Assembly: GCA_030374805.1 (NCBI GenBank)
Contig: JARGSG010000082.1
Span: 124,001 to 188,000 of the forward strand
From: Gracilaria gracilis
Lineage: Eukaryota > Rhodophyta > Florideophyceae > Gracilariales > Gracilariaceae
Length of the DNA stretch: 64,000 nt
Reading direction: 5' to 3'
This document shows, piece by piece, positions 10,960 to 22,122 of the stretch; within the stretch, counting starts at the first letter, position 1; each line of letters begins with the position of its first letter. The notes under the pieces are model-generated. The model saw only the letters and a list, made by a program, of their open reading frames with translations, was not told where the DNA came from and searched no databases. A program made the position numbers and the translations under genes.

Positions 10960-13900
10960 ATGGTACGCAAATCATCATGTGCTTGGTGGCGTTTTCACCA
11001 ACCATCTTTATTCTCTCCCCTGCAGCGTCTGCCAGGAGGCTATCTTCGGTGCAGCATCTCCGCATCCTTTCCCCTGCAACTAACAAACCTCCCCACTTCA
11101 CCCCTCTTCACCCCGCTTCATCCCATCCCATCTTGTCATGCACATGTGCTGCTTACCTCGCTGCTCATATCACACACATTCCCTGGCCTCTTTCGCTCCA
11201 CATCAGAAAAGATGTAGGCAAAAAAATGACCCAACCCCTTTCCTCAGCCCCACTCCTCATCGAGGTTCCCACTTACCCCCACGAACCAAACGTCGCAGGC
11301 TCCATAACACCAAACCCCCTCTCTCTCTTCCCTCTAACCGCCCCTCAGATAATGTAGCACTGGCAGAAGACGACCCCTATCACCAAAAACAGCTCGCTCT
11401 CTCCATACGCTCATCCGAAGCGGCACATATACTCAGCCCCCACCATCCAATCTCCTGTGTCAGTCCCCTTCCACAGCCTCTGGTAACACCATCTCTACTT
11501 TCCCAACCTCTCAGAAAGAACACATACAGAACCTCGTGACCTACATATCCTCCATCGCCACAAAATTGGGTAAGCGTTCCGCTTACCGACAAGCGTATCA
11601 ACATCCTCAAGCAGTCCACGTTTCCCCCCCTCTCTCTTCCAGACCTCCATCACCTCCGCTTCTGAATGCCTCAAACTACACTCAAAAATCTTCGAAGAAA
11701 GAGTTAGCTCCATCGGCTTCACTTCCAGAATCATCCATGACAAAAGCCGTAACTTCTCCGCCACCCTCTACCTTAGAGATCCCGTTCAAGGTCTTCTACA
11801 GCAGCTCCGTCTCGCATCCCATACAAACGCTTTCTTCCACCCAATCAAACAAGCTTTCGGCGCTGGAGCACTCTCAATCGCACATCCCATGACTTCCCAT
11901 CTCGGGAACCATGCCGTACCTTCCACGAAAGAACATATCCTGCATTCCCCGGATCCCGACGTCATCTGGCACGACCCCAGCATCACCGGTACAGACTCCT
12001 TCATCGAAATCATTCAACTCTATTCAGATAAGTATGCCACATCCTTGAAAAGTTTTTTTGTCACTTCTTATCCTCTTCATATCACCCTCCTCAATTTCAA
12101 GGACTCCTTCCCCAGAACATGCATCACCCAGAACTGCACACTCGTCGGATACATACCCACATCCTTCACATCAACTTCATTCTCAGTCGACACAGAGTTC
12201 TTGGAAATAAGCCCCTCAATCTCGAGTATGACCCGCATCGTGCGCATGCAACTCGTCCAGGAGGCCTTCGAAACCATCCTTAGACCTCTGTACCATATCG
12301 GATGAAAAGGTTTCCCCTTCCGCGATGCTAAAGGAGTCCTTCGTCAGTGCCATCCCGTCATCTCCAACTACAGTGCTGACATCCCTGAAGCCAATGACAT
12401 CCTAGCCGTGCTTCATGGTACGAAGCCATGCAAGCTCTGCCACCGATGTCTCATTCCTCGTTCAAAGCTCAACCTCTACCAACCCCTTCTCACAGAGCGA
12501 ACCATTTCCCATACCTCGAAAACCAGGGAGAGGCACAATGACCTCCTTCCCAAGGCTGATTCCGCTCTCCAATCCCACAAACCACGCGTGGCAAGGAACT
12601 TGAAAGATGACGCGTTCGAACTTCTGCACTCCATGTCCCTCTCTCCATATCATTCCTTCCTGGAATCATATCATCTTCTCAACGTCTCCCCTCTGCTCAC
12701 TCTTTATTCAATCTTCTCCTTCGAGCCCCTTCACAACTTTCATCTAGGCATCTCCAAACTCATCAAACTCGCCACCATCGAACGCCTCAGATCCGATTCT
12801 CTTCACACTTCGGCCAACTCTCACGGAAAATCGAGGACGTTCAGATCCATCAAAACATCTCTGCTCAACCACGCCAACTCCATCTTGGCAGACATTGAAC
12901 GATCCTTTCCGGCTCCAGGGCTTCACATTGACTTCTCCACGTCAGAGAACGGGAATCTCTCAACGGATTCTTCACCACAGACGGTATCAAAGACATGCTA
13001 GAAGCAAAAGACTATCGCGCCCTTTACATGGTATTCCCCTTCATTGGCGCCTTCTTCGACCGCTGCTGTGGTGAAGTATCTTCCGCCCCAATCACCATTG
13101 TATTCACTTCCTACGTCGATCTCCTCAACAACGTTCTCCATTACCACACCACTCCAAAATGGACGGAACATCGCATACGCAATTTGGAAACTCAGATCAA
13201 GAACTTTAAGGCTCAAACTGTCTCCTTTCTGGGCCCTTACCAGGCTTCCAACTTCCGTACTTTCACGTTCCATCTCCTCGACCACTTCATCCCCGTCATC
13301 CGCCGATACGGAGGCCTTCACTTTGCAGATGCCGGCGTGTACGAGCATGCTCACCTCCTCTTCAAGAACCACTACCGCCATACCTCTAGGCGACGATCAA
13401 CTGCCCATAAGGAAACAGTGGATGCCATCCACGAGTCGCAAGAGTTCTTGCACTCGATGTCAGTAAGGAATCACTTCTCCATGTCTTCTAGCATGAACCC
13501 CTCCATTCAGCTCAGTCCAACCATGGTTTGCGACGGGAACTCTTTCTCTCTCCTCGAACTCATTACAGCCGACAAGTATCTACTATCACATCCAAACGTC
13601 TCTTCGTCATCTCTCAAAGACTTATTCTCGAAATCGACACTGCAGCTCATCAACCAAATCTCTCGCGATACACTCTCTCCCTTCCGCAAATTATGCCTTC
13701 AAACTTTGCAACCGGTAGGCAACCCTCATGATATTAGAATCACTGTCGTGAACTCTGCGTACATTCTCAGTGGATTCTGTCCGTCGCTAGATGATTACGA
13801 CCGTCACCATCAATGCATCAGAATGAGAGAGCCAGATGTACCTTTATGTGAACGGATTTTCGCCACGACATCTTTCGGCCCTTCGAAGTCCCCAAAATTC

Positions 13901-14359
13901 TCCACGGTCCTCGTGAACGGAACTCCTCCTCCCAACTGTAACTTTCCAACGGCGTGGGTATGCAAAGTCATTGCCCTGCTTCGGTTCAACAGAAAGAACG
14001 TAAGTGATTACCAGTCAGAATTCGCTTTCGTTCGTTTCTTTGAGGTGACACCGCCTTTAGGTAACATCGACGAAACCCTGAACTGTATTTCCCTTCGCTG
14101 GGCTACAGACGACGAGAAGGATCACACCTTTGAGCCCTCCAGTTCTGCGACGAGATCAAGATCTGCACCTGTCTCCCCTTGGTTCTGTCTCGTCCCAATT
14201 TCTTCAATCAGAGGTTCCATACACATACTCCGCCAGAACTATCCCGCCCGTCCATTCTTCCCTTCACTACACTGGGAGTTCCATCGTTTCAATGTTAACC
14301 GTTTCTATCTCAATCCTCAAGCACGTGTGTACCACCATCCTAACACCCACCCATCCTAA
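10960..14359 (+). pseudogene. Plavaka/Tnp2-like transposase, left copy
   Basis: Homologous along its length to 48,506-45,115 on the other strand. Plavaka/CACTA blocks in order: IIQLYSDKY and SYPLHITLLNF..LVGYIPTSF (about 12,000-12,160); GFPFRDAKG, then a Cys/His cluster HGTKPCKLCHRC (12,412-12,450); EPLHNFHLGISKLIKL (about 12,725); HFADAGVYEHAHLLFK (about 13,320), whose Glu-x-x-His resembles the catalytic Glu block; C-terminal LRWATDDEKDHTFEP. Lesions: TGA at 12,303 inside an otherwise continuous frame, a frameshift near 12,960, and further shifts between 11,350 and 11,650. The N-terminal 250 codons are Pro/Ser/Thr-rich and poorly conserved. The start at ATG 10,960 is a guess from MVRKSSCAWW matching MACSAPLRYCWW in the other copy. 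Confidence 0.7.
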
Positions 14360-14389
14360 CGTAAATCTTACTAGTGTACTTGTGAGTTT

Positions 14390-16150
14390 CTAGTCCCCCC
14401 TCTCCATCTCATTTTCTTCATCCACTCTGTGTTCCGGAGAGTATTCCCTCACATCTCTCTCTGCTCTCATCTCGTAGAACATACGGTTTCCCCGAGTACA
14501 GTATCCAACATAGCAATCCCGTACAGCTCCAAGATGCTCAGCAATCTCTTCCATATACACATCTTCTCGGACGGCAAGGTACAATTTCGATTTCGACGGC
14601 ATTCAATAAGCCACAGTGCCCACGCGTTCATCTTTTTTATGCCGCGGATCCTCAACACTCGAATGGGTAGATGGGAACAAAGGAGAAAGCGGGTGGAGCA
14701 GGTTCGACGCATGAGAAATGGGTAGGTGGGAACGATAAGGAAGGCGGGTGGAGCGGGTGCGACGCATTAGAAACGGCTAAGTGGCAACGATGAGGAGGAG
14801 ACGAGCTCACATAAACAGGTTATACAATGTAGAGCTCATGCAGAAGGGCTGCATTTCAAGTATATGCCCGTGTGTCAGATGCGCCATGTCGGAACCGCGG
14901 TTCGGTGTGTTCTTAGCCGAGATCTTGGCCAAGATCTCGGCTAAGAACACACCGAACCGCGGTTCCGACACGGCGCATCTAAGCCAAGTCCCATACCATA
15001 TGGTCGGCCATTTTCCATTAGTTCTACCTTCTAGAACCGTATCAAGATCAACATCAGCGTCAGCGCTTCTGCTTATTTCCGTGGCAGACAAGCAGCAACG
15101 CTTGTAGGGCCACTTATAGCTCACAATGCGCACAGTGGCATCGCAGCAGCCCACAGTGATCACTAATAAGCAATCTTCGTATATCATTGCTGCGCTTAAT
15201 TCTACTTCTGCTTCTAATCCCTCCGCATTGCGATCCAAATCTGAACCTAATCTTGCCAATGGTATCAAACCAATAGAACGGCAGCCAGCAAATATCCGCA
15301 ATCTGAATAAACCTCCTCGTCCGTAGCGGTTTTCGATTCCGACGAAGGCACTTGTGCAGAATACTAATCGGAAAGCCTTCAATTGGGACAAAGCTATTGG
15401 TGTGTCTGCGCAACCGGCCATGTCACAGCAGCATATCAGTGGGTACATGCTTCCCGAGCGAGTACACAACATACGGTTAACCATGCCGGACGCAGATGTT
15501 GCTGCTGATATTTTACGCGCTAGGACTTTATGCGAACATACTATGCGACTGTGGGGGCACTTGTTAGAGAAGGCGAAGAACGAGCTTCTTTCCCAACGCG
15601 GTTTCATTACCTCTGTCTCAACGATTTTCAAGAGCAAATGTTCGCATCCACCTCGAATGGAGAGAGTATATGCCCTCATCTCCATAGCAAGCTCCATGGG
15701 GCAACGCGGTACTATCTCCTTCCCTTCGACCGCCAGCACGCTGTCCTCCGTTTCTGCTGCCACCTTCTCACTTCGATTTCCCCAATTTCTCGCCGCCATA
15801 TTCATCTTGAAGCACAGTTCCCGCGTCTCGTTTTTGGCGTATTGCAATATGAAGTCATACACTGTCTTTCCAACCCCAACAAAGGCGTCGCTGACTTCTA
15901 TCTGGTACTTTCCGACACACTGCATAGAGAATTGTTTCTCCATACTTTCTCTCACCACATCGAGAGCTTCCAGGGTCCGCGGGTCATCCATGTTATGAGG
16001 GGAGAGAATTCCATTGGGAGTATCATCACTGCGCCCACCAGAAGCACCTTCTTCATCTTCGCTATCCACAATGACAACTACATCGGAGTTTTCTGACGTC
16101 TTTCCCCCCTGTCGTGTTGGAGGGTTCACGAACTGGCACGGTGTCCTCAA
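14390..16150 (-). pseudogene. NC gene, left copy (element protein of unknown function, broken)
   Basis: Two parts match the right-copy gene at 43,929-45,080. Part one (16,150 to about 15,600): ILQYAKNETRELCFKM, IVPRCPMELAMEMRAYT and LLLKIVETEVM match ILYYAKLEASELCFDM, MVPRCPFEIAYEMRPYT and LLKQVVETEIM. Part two (14,602-14,390): KLYLAVREDVYMEEIAEHLG matches KVYLAVREEYFVENLTRRLG. The middle third is replaced by about 1 kb of inserted sequence, including a minisatellite and a 104-bp palindrome. The N-terminal part is acidic (VVIVDSEDEEG) and overlaps the end of X in a shifted frame, so X and NC may have been one protein. Function unknown; it is convergent with the transposase. Confidence 0.55.
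14640..14985. repeat. Minisatellite plus 104-bp palindrome, copy 1
   Basis: About three diverged ~50-bp units (AGAAATGGGTAGGTGGGAACGA.., ..GCGGGTGGAGCGGGTGCGACGCAT) are followed by a near-perfect palindrome at 14,877-14,980 (52-bp arms, one mismatch, centred on TTGG/CCAA). The same arrangement occurs at 17,470-17,762. It interrupts the NC gene. Confidence 0.75.
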
Positions 16151-17200
16151 TCTTCACAGTCACTGTCGTACTTCCTCCCTCTTCACCTCCATCATTATCC
16201 CTCCTCAACGCTGCAGAAGGTGCCACGTTATGTACAATCACAGCGTCCCTGATAGATGAAACGTATTCGTCGGAGAATCCATTGAAACGGGATGGAAACC
16301 GAGCCGGAAATTTTCGCTTGAAGCTTTCCAGCAAGTTCCACCTGGACGTTGCCGCCGTTTTGTAGAGAAAACCGTTCAAAACCACTTTGCGGACATCTAC
16401 CAAGAATTTCTTTGCCAACTCCCGTAACTTCGCATCGATGTCGTCTGAAGGAGAATGAAATCAAGATACAGTTTCACTCACCTCGGAAGTCGCCTTTATT
16501 TCCTCCCCTAAAGTACGACCGGCCGATGCGTCACTGAATCTAGCAGCGCGGGAATCGATGGCATGGAACTTAAGAGACTTCTTCTCGATCAGCAGGTAAG
16601 GGAATAGCATCTGTTCGGCATCAGCAAACCGTAATGTACGCGCAAACATATCCCATCCCATACATATGGTTTGAATAGCACGGGCCATTCGCCTTCCGTG
16701 TGTGTCGTTGGACGGTATGTACCCGTCTACAAACGCTATGGCCCTATGGGTTCTTTGATAGCTCTTCCCTCTTTTAGGTCCCGGTAGGCTTCTTTCCATC
16801 GAAATTCGTTTCACGAAGGAGAGATAGAGCAGTTGCTGGAAGCGGGAGGGAGAGCCTATCTTGAAAGTTGTCCGCTTCGTTTGCCTACTGCCCGGACCGT
16901 GTTGTTTGAACAGGTCATTCCAGAAAACCCACTCCGGAAAGGAGCTCCAATGGTCCAGTTCCTCGTCCAGACTCCAGCTGAACATATCTCTCACGCGGCG
17001 ATCGAGAGAAGTGTCATCCATATCCATTATACGAACGTACTTGTAAATCCTTCTAAGAAAACGGACGTCGATGCATATCTTCGCCAGTTTTTCCGGTGTG
17101 TAGTTCGTGTACGAACCCTTCACCGCATTAGTGAGGAAGTCCCGGGCACATCGCAGGCTGTTACCGTTCGATACAGCATATTAAATGATTTCCGTGTATC
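16062..17200 (-). pseudogene. X gene, left copy (unknown element protein)
   Basis: The segment 17,123-16,461 matches the right-copy X at 38,600-39,240: VRDMFSWSLDEEL and VFWNDLFKQ align with VRDFWNAYTDVNF and TFTEFFK, FARTLRFADAEQMLFPYLLI with FLGFPNVETMVLPFVRL, and LKFHAIDSRAARF with MQFQAIETRSDGF. The segment 16,418-16,062 (KKFLVDVRKVVLN, FPSRFNGFSDEYVSSIRDAV) matches 39,690-39,870. Between the two parts is a 37-bp stretch starting GTGAGT and ending TTCAG that resembles a tiny intron, but removing it does not restore the frame. The methyltransferase that follows X in the right copy is missing; the frame runs into the NC N-terminus. No known domain recognised. Confidence 0.6.
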
Positions 17201-17469
17201 TCAATTCTCGAGGACTACCTGTACCGCTTCGAGATGCCGCATAGCGATCTCGAAGCTCGATGGGCAGCGTCCAATACCTCAAGAAACGGATGGATATTGT
17301 GCCAGACTCGGATTTGGTGCCGGACGATACCATGCGAGAACTCCCAGCGGCCGGAGTAGGCCGCTTAAGAAAGCCCTGTGGTTCATCTCGGGCGCTCGCC
17401 ATGCTCAACTTTCAAACATTTGAAAGGGGTTTACGCAACGCGACGCAGAGTGCTCATGCGGTCATTATG

Positions 17470-17770
17470 TGGGGGGAGAAATGGGTGCGAAGAACGACGA
17501 GCGGGTGGGCCGAAACGATGAAAAACGGCGAGTGAAGCGGGTGAGACGGATGAGAAAAGGGTGACTGGAAACGAGGAGGGGAAAAAAGCTCACATAGCCC
17601 GGTTCTAGAATGGAGAACTCATGCAGAATGCCCACCCGTATAGTATAGCCCGTGTCCCAGATGCGCCGTGTCGGAACGGCGGTTTTGTGTGTTCTTAGCC
17701 GAGATCTTTGCAAAGATCTCGCTAAGAACACACCGAACCGCGGTTCCGACAAGGCGCATCTGACAAACTG
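17470..17770. repeat. Minisatellite plus 104-bp palindrome, copy 2
   Basis: It has the same GAGAAATGGGTG..GCGGGTG units as copy 1, then AGCTCACATAG..CTCATGCAGAA, then a palindrome at about 17,659-17,762 centred on TTTGCAAA with GTGTTCTTAGCCGAGATC arms. It lies between X and A. The rest of 17,200-18,040 shows no gene I can support. Confidence 0.75.
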
Positions 17771-18043
17771 GCCAGGCTGGAAAGCACGGACAGTGGTCTT
17801 CCGAAACGATCTCAGACCTACTTCGAAACTGTTGTAACATTCGTAATCGCTGTCGAAACTGCCCACGCGAGTATAGTGACCGTTTCCAAGCGTATATCAA
17901 AACGCGACGCCGACGCACGTTTCGAATCGGAACGGGTGCAGAGCCGCTGCGCACCCGAGCAAGTGGACTCTTTCAAACAATACCGGACCTCTCGTGTGTG
18001 CCACACCCATTGAAGCTACGGACGCAAACCAACGCGATATATA

Positions 18044-18511
18044 ATGGAAAAGAGAGGCCTGGGGAAAGGTCAAATGAGACGCTCTCGCAAGCTTAAGAAA
18101 GATCGAGGGAGAATGCCACCGTTGCTTCGAAGTGGGAGAAGAACAGGAGAAACACAAGGAGATTCGGCGGGAAACGTAGCTATGAATCCGAATCCGAGAG
18201 CGGTGAGCCCGAAGCCTGCACCGGGTGATGATGTGACGTTGCTGGTAGAGGATGCAGAAGGGAAGAAAACGCCTATTGGAGAAGCTCAAGTCGTTCAAAT
18301 CGATGGTGGGGGAAAATCGACGTATAGGAGGAAAATACACTGGCATGCTCTGCAGGGAAAACCGGGTGAAGATGTAGTAGGTATTTGGCGGGTGACTGTA
18401 ACTCATGGACTTGATGTCCCTTATCCTTATCCGTTCAAGTGTACGGATGAAGATTCTATTCCGACAACGATGAAGGACATGAACAACATCAGTTTTTTGC
18501 GTGGGACGTGA
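18044..18511 (+). pseudogene. Gene A, left copy: basic N-terminus plus small conserved domain
   Basis: ATG 18,044 opens 155 codons. Residues 1-35 are very basic (RRSRKLKKDRGR), and about 60-130 hold a conserved domain: GDDVTLLVEDAEGKKTPIGEAQV, then DVVGIWRVTV, then PYPYPF. The right copy has the same landmarks (GGDVVHLFVSTG, VGIAQI, DLVAIWKAKI, YPYAF at 35,030-34,790). It directly precedes B with only a frame change at 18,508-18,517. In the right copy A and B share one frame, so A is probably the N-terminal part of a longer A-B-C protein. Domain identity unknown; a chromatin-reader-like beta fold is possible. Confidence 0.5.
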
Positions 18512-18516
18512 ACTTT

Positions 18517-20248
18517 ATGACCACAGCTGGTAACTTCCAGACGGGCGAACCAAGAAATGAAGATATTCAGACCCATACCTTACCCATCGCTGTTGGGAAA
18601 CGGGTACGAGTGATGGAAGCGAAAACTCCATCCAAAGCCGCCAGGAAAAGGATGCCGACGCAAGTGGCTCAGGTCAAAACACCATCCGCTGCCAAACCAC
18701 GCAACAAAGAAGTGCAGTTAGAGGAATTGAAGACACCATCAAACGTTCGTGGTAGTCGGAAGCAGGCGCGAGCTGTCAAGTTGACCACTACGCCAGAGAG
18801 TGCTGTCTCTGCCTTGCACAAACAAATTGCTACAAACGGGCAGGCAGGAACATCGAAGAATAGCACTGCGGAAGCCATACTCATGGCTGGAAGTTGTAGT
18901 GGAGTGGTGATGGAGGTGATAGATGTTGAAGCAGAGGAAGACGATGAGGTGATTTTTAGTGAAGGAAAGCCTATGCAGCAAGGTGAATGAACTGTTCGAC
19001 GAAGGTGATGTTATTCTTACTGATGATGTGGGTACACGTTTAGGAAGTTTAGCTTTTGATTTGGACCACTACGAGTACGTTTCTGTGGAAGTGGGCATCG
19101 GTCTCATTCGAGTTCCGGAGATGACTGTGAGAGGGTTGTTCCGGGAACATGTTGAATCTCTGAAGGAGGGGATCAGGAGAAAGGGTTTTCTCCAAGCACT
19201 TGGGACCACGAGCGTTGCTGTTATCCAAGAGGAGCAACGTGAAGGGAACATGGTGGAGAATAATCGCTTGATAACGGAAAGTGTATTGATTGATAGAGCT
19301 CATCGTCATGTTGCACTGAAAGAGCTCTGCGACTCCATGCCTAACATCAGACAATTATGTACCGGCATTTCAGTGTCGTTGTGGAAGAGGAAAGATGGGC
19401 AGCAGATGAACACGAGGGAAATTCTGAGCTTGGGCGATGCGCTAAACGATGGTTTGAAGCAAGCTTGACTTATGAGTTTCGCCGACAATGTTCACTCTAT
19501 TATCTCCTTTATAAGGGTCATGGTGAAAAAGGAGAACAAGGGCTTCAACAGAATGACGAGGACAGCTGTAGCAGGGGCATTGAGCGTGTGTGGTATCATT
19601 GGCCAATAAAATATCAAGCATTTAGCGAGATTGGCGGACATGGGCTTGAAGGTGGCCAGAAGTTCCGAAATGCTCAAGTATTTGGAAACGATTTGTGGCG
19701 AGTACCTTGAGATTGGCATATCATGTATTTTGAGCGATGAATTCTTTAATATGGATGAGCCTACCACATACTTCACGCTCGATGCTCTCGTTGCGTACTT
19801 TTCAAGGAAAAGGGAGTCCAGAATGAACCGTCGATTCGAAGACATAAGGAAATACTTCTTCATCTGTAGCAAGAGACTTCACTCTGTGGCGGTGGATTTG
19901 TCGAGAACGGAACAAGTCACGTTGGAGGAAGCATACAAGCGTAAGGTGCAAGTGACGAAGTTCGATTTGCGCACTGCTTGCGAGTACCTTGCAGCACAGG
20001 CAGCTCGCCTTGAAATGGCCACAAGCAAAAGCCGATGGGAACGGAAGATATCGAGGAGGGTATGGATTGCCCGTGATAAGCTTACAAAAAGCTTAGGCGT
20101 TGATATGTTTCGAACTCTCACGGATAATGAAGCCCCCGCGGAAGCGCAGCCGGTGCAGACAGATGAGCCTACAACAGGAATATGGGTACACGTTCGAAGA
20201 CTGGTGAGACTAAAGTTCCCTCAAGCAACGAGGTGGAGGAGGAATTAG
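18517..20248 (+). pseudogene. Gene B, left copy: ParB/sulfiredoxin-like protein, broken
   Basis: The first part (18,517-18,990) is a low-complexity Lys/Thr/Pro linker (KTPSKAARKR, KTPSAAKPRN, KTPSNVRGSR). After a frameshift near 18,965 comes the conserved block LFDEGDVILTDD, VSVEVGIGLIRVPEMTVRGL, EGIRRKGF and VLIDRAHRHVALKEL, matching the ParB nuclease layout (I..I.P...R..L..i...G....VLIDG.HR). Its C-terminal half (YFSRKRESRMNRRFEDIRKY, AAQAARLEMATSKSRWERK) matches the right copy. In-frame stops: TGA 19,466 and TAA 19,607. The right copy keeps the canonical DGYHR where this copy has DRAHR. Confidence 0.6.
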
Positions 20249-20315
20249 GGGAGGAGGAAGTTCAAGTGAGAAGAAGCTCGACAAGAAGCCGTCGAAGAAG
20301 GAATGTAGGAGAGAT

Positions 20316-21842
20316 GTGAACCCAAGCCAGCAGAAGAAAGCAAGGACAGAAGAAGTTCAGCTGGTTCCAGGGGATGTCTTATCTCATTTGCGAAGCCTTG
20401 ATGCGAAAGCAGTTAGGAACTTCTTGCGAACGCATGACATATCCTTCAGCAGCGACGCTGATTCAGATGGAGGGACGAATGCGGTAACGTCGGCAGAACA
20501 CACTGACCCATTCAATGACACGGTTCCGGCAGTGTTGGCGCCAGGCCTGAATAAGCCGGAAGAAGTAGAGTATGAGGGCGACGATTCCTGGTTGAAGTTG
20601 GTGAGAGCGCTACCGAGCCCGTGGCCGACTGGAGGAGAGAATGTCATTAAGTCTGTTTACCCTTGGATGGATGCGATCCGTCCCCGAAAGGAGCACAGAG
20701 GGCATTTGTTAGAGCCGAAAGACTTTCAAGGTGTGCATCACGCAGTCTTTTGACATGCTGCGTATCTTGGACAAAAGCTCATGAACGAGACAATGCGAGG
20801 ACTTGAGGTGGATGAGGAGACGTTGTGGAGGGACGCAGTGAAGAACGAAAGCCTGGCGTACGTTTAATTTGTGAAGAAGAGGGCAGAGTTACGAGACAGA
20901 GGGTTCTGTGTTCTGGAGAGGTTTGCGTCAGATGGAAACTTGGTGAAGGAGACTGACAGTTCGAGTGAACTTATTGATGGGGATATTAGTGTGGAAATTC
21001 TGGACTTCTTCCTGAGAGACTTCGAGGCTGCACCGGACCTAAAGATACCGGAGAACCGAATCACATGTATACCTATCATCAACGCAGACAATGGAAGGTA
21101 CATGAGTACGAGGAGAGGTATGGTGGATGAGATGGAGGCACACCCAGAGAGACATCTGCTCGTGAAGAAGAGAGCGTTGCTGGATGCCCGTCTGGGAAAG
21201 ATATGCGCTTCTTTAAGTTTACAAGACAATACGCAGGTGAATGAGAGAATGTATGCACCGAAGACCGGAGGGAGGATCTTATTCACAGGGGTGGGATGCG
21301 AGCAGCAGCAGTTGCATACAGATTTCCCGACTATGACAAACGAAGAGAAGCTGGAGGGGAAGAAGAATCCGGAATACTTTCTTATGGTTTCCGGAAGTCT
21401 CTTCTTCCCTATTTGGATAGGCGAATGGTATCATAATCATTTCGCAGTGACTCCAAAGGCTTTTGAAGGGTTAGCACGGGGTGTGATTGTGCGAAAGTTT
21501 TTTGTCTCGCCGATGTCCATCCTTATTGGAAGGGGAGATGTGTTTCATGCAGGAGCGGCAAGTAAGGATGGAAGGTTTCCGGATATTCCGTTGTTCCGTT
21601 ACCATATGTATATGGTGCCGGAAAAGTACAGCCTGTCGGATGCGGCACACCTAAACAAGCACTTCCGACCGGAGTTTAGAGAAGACGAGGACTTATTGGA
21701 TATGAAGGAGAAAAAGAGCAAAGAAGTTGAGAAGGACGAGAAGGAGGAAGACGTAGTGCTGGAAGAGGATAAAGATGACGAAGATGAGAACTATGAAGAG
21801 AACGACATGGAACAAGCAATTGAAGATAGGGAAGAAGACTGA
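20316..21842 (+). pseudogene. Gene C, left copy: 2-oxoglutarate/Fe(II) oxygenase-like, with stops
   Basis: One frame from 20,316 to 21,842 is broken by TGA 20,751 and TAA 20,866. The open part 20,871-21,842 (323 codons) has RGFCVLERF, the metal motif QLHTDF (His149, Asp151), GRGDVFHAGA (His226) and FRYHMYMVP, consistent with the HxD...H...R set of 2OG oxygenases of the phytanoyl-CoA dioxygenase type. The C-terminus is Glu/Asp/Lys-rich (DEKEEDVVLEEDKDDEDENY). No ATG opens the frame, and it follows B after only ~70 bp. In the right copy B and C share one frame, so C is probably the C-terminal domain of an A-B-C protein. Substrate unknown; a nucleic-acid or chromatin substrate is an inference from context. 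Confidence 0.6.
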
Positions 21843-22122
21843 TTGATGATGTGAAGAAGCCTATTGGAATTTTTTATAATGCATGTTGTTTTGATGCAGT
21901 CTACTTTGTGAGAAAGTTAGTTAATATCCTTTTGTTGAATGTCAGTACCAACGTAAATTTCTTCTATGCTTTCCTACTCGCGCGGCACTTAAATCGAAAT
22001 ATCGCTTCGTCAAAGTGGGAATGGTGCACAGATGAGAGAGTGTTGATACAAAACGGAAACGCAATTTGTAAAATGGGTTTGTTATGACCACCCTTCTCTG
22101 CTAACGTTGATATTTTATTTGG

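Noticed and set aside
15354-16096. Overlapping plus-strand frames of 188-214 codons
   Set aside because: Antisense to NC, whose minus-strand protein matches the right copy.
16456-16500. A 37-bp intron in X of the left copy
   Set aside because: GTGAGT..TTCAG ends are suggestive, but it is very short, has no branch site, and removal leaves the frame shifted.
20871-21842. TET/JBP-type oxygenase
   Set aside because: The HxD..H layout with FHAG fits the phytanoyl-CoA dioxygenase style better, and I see no Cys-rich or TET-specific motif. Not excluded without a profile search.
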